NCBI RefSeq assembly: GCF_022179445.1
Contig: NZ_BPQU01000002.1
Coordinates: 1-64,000, forward strand
Reading direction: 5' to 3'
DNA length: 64,000 bases
DNA from: Methylobacterium mesophilicum
GTDB taxonomy: Bacteria; Pseudomonadota; Alphaproteobacteria; Rhizobiales; Beijerinckiaceae
The position numbers and the translations under genes were made by a program. Of this stretch, positions 8,481 to 17,086 are shown one piece after another (positions within the stretch are counted from its first letter, which is position 1; the number at the start of each line of letters is the position of its first letter). The notes below the pieces were generated by a model. It was not told the DNA's origin, made no database searches, and was given only the letters and a program-made list of their open reading frames with translations.

Positions 8481-9712
8481 GCACCCTCCCGGGCGTTGGT
8501 GTAGCGCCCGAATTCGAGCCGGGCGATGGAGCGGTTGTGCACCTCGTCCGGCCCGTCGGCCAGCCGCAAGGTGCGAATGTGGGCGTACATCCTGGCCAGT
8601 CCGAAATCCTCGGACACGCCGGCGCCGCCATGGGCCTGGATCGCGTCGTCGATCACCTTGAGGGCGATCCGCGGGGCGGCGACCTTGATCATGGCGATCT
8701 CGAGCTTGGCGCCCTTGGCGCCGACCTTGTCCATCATGTCGGCGGCCTTCAGGCAGAGCAGGCGGGTCATCTCGATGTCGATCCGCGCCTCCGCGACCCG
8801 CTGCTCCCAGACCGACTGCTCGCTGATGCGCTTGCCGAAGGCGACCCGCGAGACCAGGCGCCGGGCCATCGCTTCGAGGGCCGCCTCGGCGACCCCGATG
8901 GTGCGCATGCAATGGTGGATGCGCCCCGGCCCGAGCCGCCCCTGCGCGATCTCGAAGCCGCGCCCCTCGCCGAGGATCAGGTTCTCGGCCGGGACGCGCA
9001 CGCCTTCCAGCACCACCTCGCCGTGGCCCTTGGGCGCATCCTCGTAGCCGAAGACCGGCAGCAGGCGCTCGACCCGCAGGCCGGGCGTGTCCATCGACAC
9101 GAGGATCTGGGATTGCTGCCGGTGGCGGGGCGCGTCCGGGTCGGTCTTGCCCATCAGGATCGCGATCCTGCAGCGCGGGTCGCCGACCCCGGTGGACCAC
9201 CATTTGCGCCCGTCGATGACGTAGTGGTCGCCGTCGCGGCGGATCGCGGTCTCGATGTTGGTGGCGTCCGAGGAGGCGACGTCGGGCTCGGTCATCAGGA
9301 AGGCCGAGCGGATTTTTCCGTCCATCAGCGGCTGCAGCCACATCTCCTTCTGGGCCGGGCTGCCGTAGCGGTGCAGCACCTCCATGTTGCCGGTGTCGGG
9401 CGCCGCGCAGTTGAAGCATTCCGATGCGATCCCGACCTTGCCCATCGCCTCGGCGCAGAGCGCGTAATCGAGGTTGGTCAGGCCGGCGCCGCGGTATTCA
9501 TCGGTGTCGTGCTCGGGGGAAGGCGGCAGGAACAGGTTCCACAGCCCTTCCCCGCGGGCTTTGTCCTTCAGCCGTTCCATCGTGGGCGAGGGTTCGCGGC
9601 TCGCCGCCCGCTCGGCCGCCACCGCGGCGGCGGCGGGCTGGATCGCGTCGGCGATGAAGGCGTGCACCCGGGTCAGCCAGTGCGTCTGGGATGGGCAGAG
9701 GTCGAAATCCAC
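8477..9712 (-). CDS. Acyl-CoA dehydrogenase (ACAD10/11-like)
   Basis: A 411-residue FAD acyl-CoA dehydrogenase. The first signature is [15 protein letters not shown], the C-terminal motif [20 protein letters not shown] is present, and [14 protein letters not shown] closes the protein as in the ACAD10/11 group. In that group the dehydrogenase domain helps remove the phosphate from a 4-phosphoacyl-CoA to give an enoyl-CoA. It is the first gene after the ABC transporter genes, from which a palindromic repeat separates it, and is coupled to the kinase gene by an ATGA overlap. A conventional fatty acyl-CoA oxidation role is the alternative. Confidence 0.92.
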   Translation of the reverse strand: MDFDLCPSQTHWLTRVHAFIADAIQPAAAAVAAERAASREPSPTMERLKDKARGEGLWNLFLPPSPEHDTDEYRGAGLTNLDYALCAEAMGKVGIASECFNCAAPDTGNMEVLHRYGSPAQKEMWLQPLMDGKIRSAFLMTEPDVASSDATNIETAIRRDGDHYVIDGRKWWSTGVGDPRCRIAILMGKTDPDAPRHRQQSQILVSMDTPGLRVERLLPVFGYEDAPKGHGEVVLEGVRVPAENLILGEGRGFEIAQGRLGPGRIHHCMRTIGVAEAALEAMARRLVSRVAFGKRISEQSVWEQRVAEARIDIEMTRLLCLKAADMMDKVGAKGAKLEIAMIKVAAPRIALKVIDDAIQAHGGAGVSEDFGLARMYAHIRTLRLADGPDEVHNRSIARLEFGRYTNAREGA

Positions 9713-9750
9713 GGTGTCCGCTCCCGAGTTTCGTTCCGATGGGATCCGCG

Positions 9751-9930
9751 CCTCTCCCTCCCCCCTTTGCGGGGGAGGGTGGGCCGGCCGTCAGGCCGGG
9801 TCGGGAGAGGGGAGCGCGGTTTCCGGATGGAGCGTTTCGAACGCGGCTGCCCCATCCTGCACCGTCGCTCCCCTCTCCCGACCCCCTTCGGGGCCCACCC
9901 TCCCCCACAGAGGGGGGAGGGAGAGCGGCG
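9751..9930. repeat. Large GC-rich inverted repeat (REP/BIME-like), copy 1
   Basis: An intergenic palindromic element with arms of about 80 bases. The left arm starts ctctccctcccccctttgcg and the right arm is its near reverse complement ending cagaggggggagggagag. The centre is around 9845. A related element sits at 12391-12557 between livH and livM, and a fragment at 58-77. In RNA it would fold into a long hairpin between the LivGF and acyl-CoA dehydrogenase genes and could limit read-through or protect the 3' end. Confidence 0.8.
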
Positions 9931-9946
9931 CGTGCGACCACATTCC

Positions 9947-11449
9947 TCACAGATACTTCGCCCCCATCTCGCCGGCGAACCGGTCCGGCGGACCTTCCCA
10001 GACGATGCGGGCCTGTTCCAGCACGTAGACCCGGTCGGCATGGGGCAGCGCGAAGGTGACGTTCTGCTCGCCGAGCAGGACGGTGATCGGCGTGGTCTGG
10101 CGCAGGCGCTCCAGGGCCTTCGACAGCAGCTCCAGGATCACCGGGGCGAGGCCCAAGGTCGGCTCGTCGAGGATCAGGAGGCGCGGGCGCATCATCAGGG
10201 CGCGGGCGATGGTCAGCATCTGCTGCTCGCCGCCGGACAGCGTACGGGCGGTCTGACCCTCGCGGGCCTTGAGGATCGGGAACAGTTCGTAGAGCCACTC
10301 GCGCCGCTGCACGCTCTCGGCCTTGGTGACGTGCTGGCCGCCGAGATCGAGGTTCTCGCGCACGTTGAGGTCGCCGAACAGCTCGCGGGTCTCGGGCACC
10401 TGGACGATTCCGGCCCGGGCGATCGCGGCCGGCTTCATGCGGCCGAGATCCTGGCCGTCGAACCGGATCGTGCCGGCATGCGGGACGAGGCCCGAGATGG
10501 CGTTGAACAGCGTGGTCTTGCCGGCGCCGTTGAGGCCGACCACCGAGACGAACTCGCCCTCGTGGACGTGGATGGAGGCGGCGCGCAAGGCCTGCGCCTT
10601 GCCGTAGAGCACGTCGACGCCCTCGACGGTGAGCAGCGAATCCGGCTTGAACGCGGCCTCGGGCCGGGCGGCGGTCTCGATGCTGCCGCCGAGATAGACC
10701 CGGCGCACCGTCGGGTCGGCCATCACCGACTCGGCCGTGCCCTCGGCGATGCGCTCGCCGAGATACATGGCGAACACCCGGTCCACGAGGGCCGCGACGC
10801 TCTTCACGTTGTGGTCGACGAGGAGCACGGCCTTGCCCTCGTCGCGAAACCCCCGGATCAGCTCGGAGAAGGCCGCGACCTCGCCCCCGGTCAGGCCCGC
10901 GAACGGCTCGTCCACCAGCACCACCCGGGGGTCGCGTGCGATCGCCTTGGCGAGCTCCAGCCGGCGTAGGTCCGCGAAGGGCAGGGTGCCGGGCCGCCGG
11001 TCGGCGACGGCGCCGAGGCCGACGCGCTCGGCGATCTCTCTTGCGCGGCGCGCGACGTGCGGATCCGCGGCCAGGCGGATCAGGCTGTCGGGCAGCAGCG
11101 CGAGGCTGATGTTCTCCAGCACGGTCTGCCGCTGGAGCGGCCGCGCGTGCTGGAACACGAGGCCGATGCCCTGGCGGGCGACCCGGTGGGCCGGCATCCC
11201 GCCGATCTCGGCGCCGTCGAGGCGGATCGAGCCGGCGGTGGGCCGCTCCAGCCCCATGATCAGCTTCATCACGGTGGACTTGCCCGAGCCGTTCGGCCCG
11301 ATCAGTCCCAGGATCTCCCCGGGGCGCAGGTCGAGGTCGATGTCCTTGACGGCGACGAGGCCGCCGAACCGCTTGGTCAGGCCGCGCACCGTGAGGCAGG
11401 GCTCGGCGAGGGAGGCGGCGCGCAGCGCTGGCTTGACGGCGACGGTCAT
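9947..11449 (-). CDS. Branched-chain-type ABC importer, fused LivG-LivF ATPase
   Basis: A 500-residue protein with two complete nucleotide-binding domains in tandem. The first (residues about 20-245) is LivG-like, with Walker A GPNGSGKST and VVLVDEPFAGL, but its signature reads LPFADLRRLELAKA instead of LSGGQ. The second (residues about 265-500) is LivF-like, with GLNGAGKTT, LSGGEQQMLTIARA and LLILDEPTLGL. In most bacteria these are two genes. The start at 11449 overlaps the livM stop by four bases. Together with LivH, LivM and the binding protein it forms one importer. The unusual first signature suggests that the two ATP sites are not equivalent. Confidence 0.93.
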   Translation of the reverse strand: MTVAVKPALRAASLAEPCLTVRGLTKRFGGLVAVKDIDLDLRPGEILGLIGPNGSGKSTVMKLIMGLERPTAGSIRLDGAEIGGMPAHRVARQGIGLVFQHARPLQRQTVLENISLALLPDSLIRLAADPHVARRAREIAERVGLGAVADRRPGTLPFADLRRLELAKAIARDPRVVLVDEPFAGLTGGEVAAFSELIRGFRDEGKAVLLVDHNVKSVAALVDRVFAMYLGERIAEGTAESVMADPTVRRVYLGGSIETAARPEAAFKPDSLLTVEGVDVLYGKAQALRAASIHVHEGEFVSVVGLNGAGKTTLFNAISGLVPHAGTIRFDGQDLGRMKPAAIARAGIVQVPETRELFGDLNVRENLDLGGQHVTKAESVQRREWLYELFPILKAREGQTARTLSGGEQQMLTIARALMMRPRLLILDEPTLGLAPVILELLSKALERLRQTTPITVLLGEQNVTFALPHADRVYVLEQARIVWEGPPDRFAGEMGAKYL

Positions 11450-12387
11450 CGCGCTCTCCGGACGGATGCGAGGCCCAGCAGCCCCGAGGGCACGAACAGG
11501 ATGACCAGCAGGGCCACCGCCGAGACCACGAAGGTCGAGAGCGGCCCGAGCGGGCGCAGCAATTCGCCGGCGGCGATCAGGAACACCGCTCCGAGCGCGG
11601 CGCCCACGATGGTCCGCCGGCCGCCGAGCACCGCCGCGATGATCACCTGCACGCCCACCGCGGTGTCGATCAGCGTGCCGACCGAGGCGGTGCCCATGTA
11701 GAAGACCACCAGCCCGCCCGCGAGGCCCGAGAAGGCGGCGCTGACCGCGAAGGCCGCGAGCTTGTGCTTGGCGACGTTGAAGCCGAGCGCGCCGGTGACG
11801 ATCGGGTCCTGGCCGGCGGCCTGGAGGATCAGCCCCACGGGCGAGCGGGCGATGGCCGTGAGCACCAGCCCGGCGAAGGCCATGAAGCCGAGCGCGATCC
11901 AGTAATTGGTGTCGGCGTCGATGGAGATCACGTCCGGCACCGTGAGCCCGATCTCGCCGCCGGTGATCCCGGAGAACACCACGATCATGTTCTGCAGGAG
12001 CAGCACCGCGACCAGGGTGATCAGCCCGAAATACGGCCCCCGCACCTTCAGGGCCGGCAGCGCCAGGGCGAGCCCGCCGACCACCGCCAGCACGGTCCCG
12101 GCCGCCAGGCAGTAGGGGATCGGCAGCTCGTAGCGGTTGTTGAGGATGCCGGCCCCGTAGGCTCCGAGTCCGATCAGGAAGGTCGGGCCGAAATTCACCT
12201 CCCCGGCGAAGCCGAAGAGCAGGTCCCAGGCCATGGCGAAGACGCCGAAATAATACGCGATGGTGAGGAGCCCGAGGATGTAGCCCGAGACCCACCAGGG
12301 CAGGAACGCGGCCAGGACCAGCGCCAGCAGCGCGACCCAGAAGCCCGGGGTGGTGAGGAGCTTCATGAGTGGGTCCATCCTCCGCAC
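11446..12387 (-). CDS. livM: Branched-chain-type ABC importer permease LivM
   Basis: A 313-residue integral inner-membrane protein with about nine hydrophobic segments. It carries LivM-type sequence such as LLFGFAGEVNFGPTFLIGLGAY, the EAA-like cytoplasmic loop PVGLILQAAGQDP and GGRRTIVGAALGA near the end. Methionines at residues 4 and 8 are alternative starts. It overlaps the fused ATPase gene by four bases and is separated from livH by a 229-base gap filled by a palindromic element. It pairs with LivH to form the channel. Confidence 0.92.
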   Translation of the reverse strand: MRRMDPLMKLLTTPGFWVALLALVLAAFLPWWVSGYILGLLTIAYYFGVFAMAWDLLFGFAGEVNFGPTFLIGLGAYGAGILNNRYELPIPYCLAAGTVLAVVGGLALALPALKVRGPYFGLITLVAVLLLQNMIVVFSGITGGEIGLTVPDVISIDADTNYWIALGFMAFAGLVLTAIARSPVGLILQAAGQDPIVTGALGFNVAKHKLAAFAVSAAFSGLAGGLVVFYMGTASVGTLIDTAVGVQVIIAAVLGGRRTIVGAALGAVFLIAAGELLRPLGPLSTFVVSAVALLVILFVPSGLLGLASVRRAR

Positions 12388-12390
12388 GTT

Positions 12391-12557
12391 GCCCTCCCCC
12401 CTCTGCGGGGGACGGTGGGCCGGCCGTCAGGCCGGGTCGGGAGAGGGGAGCGCGGTGTCCGAAGAGGTCGTGACGCCCGATCCATCCTGCAGCGTCGCGC
12501 TGCCCCTCTCCCCCCCTGCTGCGCAGGGTACCCTCCCCCGCAGAGGGGGGAGGGCGT
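12391..12557. repeat. Large GC-rich inverted repeat (REP/BIME-like), copy 2
   Basis: A second copy of the element at 9751-9930. Both share gtgggccggccgtcaggccg and the following gggtcgggagaggggagcgc, and both end in a cagagggggg-type arm. The inner part differs. It fills most of the gap between livH and livM, inside what should be one operon, so a transcript crossing it would carry a stable hairpin. Confidence 0.8.
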
Positions 12558-12616
12558 GCCACGGAGGTCGCGCGCTTCCCATTCGGACCACGGGCGGAAA
12601 AGTCCCAAAAAAACCA

Positions 12617-13492
12617 TCACCGCCGCCCCAGCAGGCCCTGCGGGCGCAGGTACATGACGGCCACGAGCAGCAGCAGGGCCGGGATCACCCGGTAGGCCGG
12701 GGAGATCAGGTAGGCGGTGGCGGTCTCGAGATAGCCGACCACATAAGCCGCGATCAGCGAGCCGGTGACGCTGCCCAAGCCCCCCAGCACCACGATCGAG
12801 AAGGCGCTCGCGGTGAGCGGTCCCACCGAGTAGGACGAGACCCCCAGGAACATCCCGAGCAGCACCCCGGCGATCCCGGCGAGCAGCCCGTAGATCGCCC
12901 AGACCGCGACGTAGATCCTGCCCATGTCGTGGCCGAGCAGCGTGACCCCGCGGGGGTTCATGGAGGCGGCGAGCAGGACCTTGCCGGCGCGCGCCTTGTT
13001 CACGAACAGCCACAGCAGGCCGATCACGATCCAGCAGATCACCGCGGTGAAGATCTCGTTCCTCGGGGTGCGCACCCCGGCGATCTCGATCACGCCCTCG
13101 ACGATCGGCAGCACGGTCTTCGGGTTGTCGGTGAAGAAGTAGGCGACCAGCTCCTGGATCATGATGCCCCAGAGCAGGGTGCCGGTGAGGACGAAGATTT
13201 CTTTTTCTTCCCGGGGGATCGCCCTGCTGCGCTCGATCGGCGCGACGATGGCGAAGTAGGTCACCAGGGAAGCGGCCAGCCCGCACAGGATGCCGAGCCC
13301 GGCGCCCGCGTAGGAGCCGAGGCCGAACTGCGACGAGGCCGCCCAGGCCGCGACCGCGGCCATCACCATCAGCGCGCCGTGCGAGAGGTTGAGCACGCCG
13401 GAGACGCCGAAGATCAGGGTGAAGCCCATCGCGCCGAGCGCGTAGAGCGCCGAGATCGCGAAGCCGTCGACGAGGATCTGGAGCCCGATCAT
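12617..13492 (-). CDS. livH: Branched-chain-type ABC importer permease LivH
   Basis: A 291-residue inner-membrane permease with the LivH pattern: an N-terminal GAMGFTLIFGVSGVLNLSHG segment, the cytoplasmic loop AASMNPRGVTLLGHDMGRIY, and VVLGGLGSVTGSLIAAYVVG before the last helix. About eight membrane segments are seen, and length is normal. It follows the binding-protein gene by 24 bases. It forms the transmembrane pore with LivM. Confidence 0.93.
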   Translation of the reverse strand: MIGLQILVDGFAISALYALGAMGFTLIFGVSGVLNLSHGALMVMAAVAAWAASSQFGLGSYAGAGLGILCGLAASLVTYFAIVAPIERSRAIPREEKEIFVLTGTLLWGIMIQELVAYFFTDNPKTVLPIVEGVIEIAGVRTPRNEIFTAVICWIVIGLLWLFVNKARAGKVLLAASMNPRGVTLLGHDMGRIYVAVWAIYGLLAGIAGVLLGMFLGVSSYSVGPLTASAFSIVVLGGLGSVTGSLIAAYVVGYLETATAYLISPAYRVIPALLLLVAVMYLRPQGLLGRR

Positions 13493-13516
13493 TGTTTTGG
13501 GATTCTCGCGTCGCGA

Positions 13517-14776
13517 TTACTGGACCGCCGGCTTCACAGCGGGTGGCAGGATCAATGTCCCGTTGGCCACCTCCGTCGGCCAGATCGCGACCTGCTTGCC
13601 GCTCTGCCACTGGGCCAGCAGCCCGGTGACGAAGCCCCGCCCGTACTTGATCGAGTGGGTGAAGGTCTCGTCCTTGCCGTAGAACTGGATGCGCCCGACC
13701 GTGCCGAGCCAGTCGGTCTTCTCCAGGGCGTCGACCAGCTTGTCGGCCTCGGTGGAGCCGGCGCGCGTCACCGCGTCCGCCGCGTAATGCATGGCGTCGT
13801 AGGCCATGTAGCCGGCATAGGACGGGGCGCCGCCGAAACGCTTGATGTAGGCGTCCGTGAAGGCGTTCGTCTTCTCGGTCATCGCCACGCCGGGGACCGC
13901 GATGGCGTCGAACAGCACGCCCTGCGTGCCGCCGTTGGTGTTGGCCCAGAAGGTCGAGGAGGTCGCCTGGCCGCTGATGCCGGTCATGGCGATCGGCACC
14001 TGCTGGTTCTGCCACTGCACGGTGGGCTGCACGCCGACATGGGCGATGCCGGTGACGATCAGGTCGGGCTTGGCCGCCTCGATCTTGTTGTAGATCGGGG
14101 TGAAGTCGCCCGTATCCGGCGAGAACCGGACGTGCTCCACCACCTTGAGCCCGGACTTGGGCAGGCATTCCTCGTAGGCCGCGTCCAGCGGACGGGTCCA
14201 GGCCGCGTCCTCGCTCATGATCGCGGCGGATTTCGCCTTGAGCAGCCCGACCAGCGCCTCCTTGGCCGAGTCGCAGACCGACTGCGCCAGGGCGTGCGAG
14301 GTCAGGTAGCCGTGGAAGGTGTAGCGGTTGCGCGCGTAGTCCTTGTGGACGGCGACGCTGATCTCGTTGGAGGCGGCCCCCGGCGTGATCATCGGGGTCT
14401 TGAGCCGGGCCGACCACGGCATCAGGGCCAGCACGACCTCGGAGATGTAGCTGGCGATGACGAGGTTGACCTTGTCCTCGCTGACCGCCCGCTGGAACGC
14501 GCGGACCGCGTCGGAGGCGGAACTCTTGTCGTCGTAGGTCACGACCTGGATCTGGCGCCCGTCGACCCCGCCCTGGGCGTTGATCTCGTCGGCGGCGAGC
14601 TGGACCGCCTTCGGGATCGCGGCGCCGGCCACCGACTGCGCCTCGGCGATCACGCCGACCTTGAACGGGTCGGCCGCGCGGGCCTGTCCCGACAGGATCA
14701 GCCCCGCAGCGAGCAGCGCGGGCAGCGCGCGCCGAATCGGGGCGCGCCGAGCGACGACGCGCACGGTCTCGGACAT
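13517..14776 (-). CDS. Branched-chain-type ABC importer periplasmic binding protein
   Basis: A 419-residue type I periplasmic binding protein of the LivJ/LivK class with a Sec signal peptide (RRALPALLAAGLILSGQARA). The mature part begins DPFKVGVIAEAQSVAGAAIP and keeps the family pattern IKAA..AADEINAQGGVDGR and VVTYDDKSS. It is first in the minus-strand transporter operon, and an imperfect 18-base-arm hairpin lies just before its ribosome-binding site. Such proteins bind amino acids, amides, urea or aromatic and short organic acids. Given the downstream catabolic genes, an organic acid is a reasonable guess. Confidence 0.92.
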   Translation of the reverse strand: MSETVRVVARRAPIRRALPALLAAGLILSGQARAADPFKVGVIAEAQSVAGAAIPKAVQLAADEINAQGGVDGRQIQVVTYDDKSSASDAVRAFQRAVSEDKVNLVIASYISEVVLALMPWSARLKTPMITPGAASNEISVAVHKDYARNRYTFHGYLTSHALAQSVCDSAKEALVGLLKAKSAAIMSEDAAWTRPLDAAYEECLPKSGLKVVEHVRFSPDTGDFTPIYNKIEAAKPDLIVTGIAHVGVQPTVQWQNQQVPIAMTGISGQATSSTFWANTNGGTQGVLFDAIAVPGVAMTEKTNAFTDAYIKRFGGAPSYAGYMAYDAMHYAADAVTRAGSTEADKLVDALEKTDWLGTVGRIQFYGKDETFTHSIKYGRGFVTGLLAQWQSGKQVAIWPTEVANGTLILPPAVKPAVQ

Positions 14777-15100
14777 CGGCGATTCCTCATCCCAAGCGCC
14801 CGAATTTTTTATTCGCGGGCTTGGGATGAACTGTATCCGCGCAAAACCAGAGCACAAGGCCCGCATCGGGACCGGGCGGTGACGTTTCGGCCCAGTCGTT
14901 TTCCGCCCGGGGTATCGACTCGCGCCGCACCGGCCTAGGCTCGTGGCGGCTCCGCGAAAAGCGGGCTCGACGGCCTCGAAGAAGGGCGACGGACAGGTGA
15001 GGAACGCACGCTCGGCCGCGGCCGGGGTTCGCCCCGGACCGCGGCCCCGGATTCCCGCGACGCGACACGTCCTGCGCCATCGGGCGAGGGGGCGGCGCTC
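14777..15100. other. Divergent intergenic region
   Basis: These 324 bases separate the minus-strand binding-protein gene from the plus-strand cyclase gene and should hold both promoters. Apart from the hairpin at 14788-14828 I see no gene or clear operator. AT content is locally raised near 14806-14860. Confidence 0.5.
14788..14828 (-). promoter_or_regulatory. Hairpin in the 5' leader of the ABC importer operon
   Basis: Arms at 14788-14805 and 14811-14828 are complementary apart from a small internal mismatch, around a five-base A/T loop. On the minus-strand transcript the hairpin ends immediately before GAGGAA, the likely ribosome-binding site of the binding-protein gene (start 14776). It could act as an operator in DNA or control translation or stability in RNA. 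Confidence 0.55.
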
Positions 15101-16126
15101 ATGAGCCTCCGCTGGACCCGGCGCCCGGAAGGCTCGACCTGGGGGGATTTCGGCCCCGACGACGAACTCGGGCGGCTGAACCTCCTGACCCCCGAGAAGG
15201 TCCGCCAGGGCGTCGCCGAGGTGCGCGAGGGCCTGACCTTCTGCCTCAGCCTGCCCTTGGACCTGCCCGGCGGCAACGTCCTCAACCCGCGCCGCCACCC
15301 GCCGCAGATCACCCCGACCCGGCGGGCCAACGGCCGGCCGAACATGAACTTCCCGGTCTGCGAGGAGGTCGCGGGCGCCACCGACGTGATCTGCGACGAC
15401 CGCGCGCTGATCCACCTGCAATACTCGACGCAGTGGGATTCGCTGGCCCATGTCGGCTCGCTGTTCGATGCGGACGGCGCGGGCGCGGCGCCGACCTTCT
15501 ACAACGGTTTTCGCGGCGGCCGGGACATCGTCGGGCCGAGCACGCCCGAGGCCGCCGACCAGCCGTCCCGGGCGAAAAGGCTCGGGATCGAGCGCCTGGC
15601 CGAGGTCGGCATGCAGGGCCGCGCCGTGATGATCGACCTGCGCGCCCATCTCGGCGACGCCAAGACCAAGGTCGGCTACGACCAGCTCGCCCGGATCCTT
15701 GAGGCCGACGGCGTCGTGATCGAGCCCGGCGACATGGTCTGCCTGCACACCGGCTTCGCCGAGCGGCTGATCGCCATGGGCGGCACGCCCGATCCGAAGC
15801 AGGTCCACGACCTCTGCGCCGGCCTCGACGGCCGGGACCCGCGGCTCCTCGACTGGATCACCCGCTCGGGCCTGTGCGCGCTGATCGCCGACAACTACGC
15901 CGTCGAGGCCTATCCGGCCGGGGCGGGGCCGGCCTGCTGCGCGAGCCTGCCGCTCCACGAGCACTGCCTGTTCAAGCTCGGGGTCAATCTCGGCGAGCTG
16001 TGGCACCTGACGCCGCTCGCGGACTGGCTGCGTGCGCACGGCCGCAACCGGTTCCTGCTGACGGCGCCGCCGCTGCGCCTGCCGGGGGCGGTCGGCTCGC
16101 CGACGACGCCGATCGCGACGGTCTGA
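15101..16126 (+). CDS. Cyclase-family metal-dependent hydrolase
   Basis: A 341-residue protein of the cyclase/kynurenine-formamidase-like family (PF04199). The region YSTQWDSLAHVG corresponds to the family metal motif with Gln, Asp and His; the usual first motif His is Gln here. Later conserved stretches are GDMVCLHTGFAE and ALIADNYAVEAYP. Family members hydrolyse amides, lactones or esters. It is the first of three closely spaced plus-strand genes with a dehydrogenase and an SDR, so it may open a lactone or amide ring to give a hydroxy acid. The exact substrate is unknown. Confidence 0.88.
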   Translation: MSLRWTRRPEGSTWGDFGPDDELGRLNLLTPEKVRQGVAEVREGLTFCLSLPLDLPGGNVLNPRRHPPQITPTRRANGRPNMNFPVCEEVAGATDVICDDRALIHLQYSTQWDSLAHVGSLFDADGAGAAPTFYNGFRGGRDIVGPSTPEAADQPSRAKRLGIERLAEVGMQGRAVMIDLRAHLGDAKTKVGYDQLARILEADGVVIEPGDMVCLHTGFAERLIAMGGTPDPKQVHDLCAGLDGRDPRLLDWITRSGLCALIADNYAVEAYPAGAGPACCASLPLHEHCLFKLGVNLGELWHLTPLADWLRAHGRNRFLLTAPPLRLPGAVGSPTTPIATV

Positions 16127-16135
16127 GGGGACGGC

Positions 16136-17086
16136 ATGATGGAGATTGCAATCGTCGGCGGCGGCCTGATGGGCCACGGCATCGCCCTGGTGCTGGCGCT
16201 CCACGGCCACGGCGTCCGGATCACCGAAACCGATCCGGAGACCCGCGCCCGGGTGCCGGGTCTCATGGCCTCGGCGCTGGCGACCCTGCAGGAGGCCGGC
16301 GCCGCCCCGGACGGGTGGGATTCCGCGCGCCTCGCCCGGTCCGTCCGGGTCGAGGCGGACCTCGAACCGGCGGTCGCGGGCGCCGGCCTGGTCATCGAGG
16401 CGATCACCGAGAACCTGGAGGCCAAGCGGGCGCTGTTCGGGGAACTCGACCGGCTCTGCCCGGCGGACGCGATCCTGGCGAGCAACACCAGCTACCTCGA
16501 CGTCTTCCCGCTGATCCCGCAGGCCCGGCAGGCGCGGGCGCTCGTGATGCACTGGTACACGCCGCCCTACATCGTCGACCTCGTCGACGTGGTCCCGGGT
16601 CCCGGCACGGATCCGGCTGTGATCGCGGCGATGCGCGACCTCGTAGTCGGCCTCGGCCAGGTGCCGATCGTGCTCAAGCGCTTCATCCCCGGCTACGTCG
16701 CCAACCGCATCCAGTCGGCGATCAGCGCCGAGGTGTTCCGGCTGCTGGACGAAGGCATCGCCGAGCCGCGCGACATCGACGACGCGATCATCCAAGGGCT
16801 CAGCTTACGCATCCCGATCCTCGGCCACCTCGCCAAGGCCGATTTCACCGGGCTGGACCTGACCCGGCGCGCCCTGGCGAACGGCAGCTACGCGCCGCCC
16901 CCGGCCCGGACCCGGTCGGAGACCTTGGATGCCCTCTGCGCCGAGGGCCGGACCGGGGTGATGGCGGGGCGCGGCTATTTCGACTGGGGCGGGCGCGCGC
17001 CCGCGGATCTGTTCCGCGCGCGCGACCGCAAGCTGCTGGCCTTGAAGAAGGCGATGGCCGGGATCGGCCGGATGGAGGGCACATGA
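16136..17086 (+). CDS. 3-hydroxyacyl-CoA dehydrogenase-family enzyme
   Basis: A 316-residue NAD-dependent enzyme. The dinucleotide motif GGGLMGHGIA is near residue 8, SNTSY is in the active-site region, the substrate His is in ALVMHWYTPP and the C-terminal domain begins FIPGYVANRIQSAIS. Short stand-alone members include L-carnitine dehydrogenase, L-gulonate dehydrogenase and 3-hydroxybutyryl-CoA dehydrogenase. The HWYTPPYIVDLVDVV sequence differs from the HPFNP of CoA-type enzymes, which favours a free hydroxy acid substrate. The stop overlaps the next SDR start by four bases. A nearby beta-keto acid cleavage enzyme fits a 3-hydroxy acid to 3-keto acid route. Confidence 0.88.
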   Translation: MMEIAIVGGGLMGHGIALVLALHGHGVRITETDPETRARVPGLMASALATLQEAGAAPDGWDSARLARSVRVEADLEPAVAGAGLVIEAITENLEAKRALFGELDRLCPADAILASNTSYLDVFPLIPQARQARALVMHWYTPPYIVDLVDVVPGPGTDPAVIAAMRDLVVGLGQVPIVLKRFIPGYVANRIQSAISAEVFRLLDEGIAEPRDIDDAIIQGLSLRIPILGHLAKADFTGLDLTRRALANGSYAPPPARTRSETLDALCAEGRTGVMAGRGYFDWGGRAPADLFRARDRKLLALKKAMAGIGRMEGT

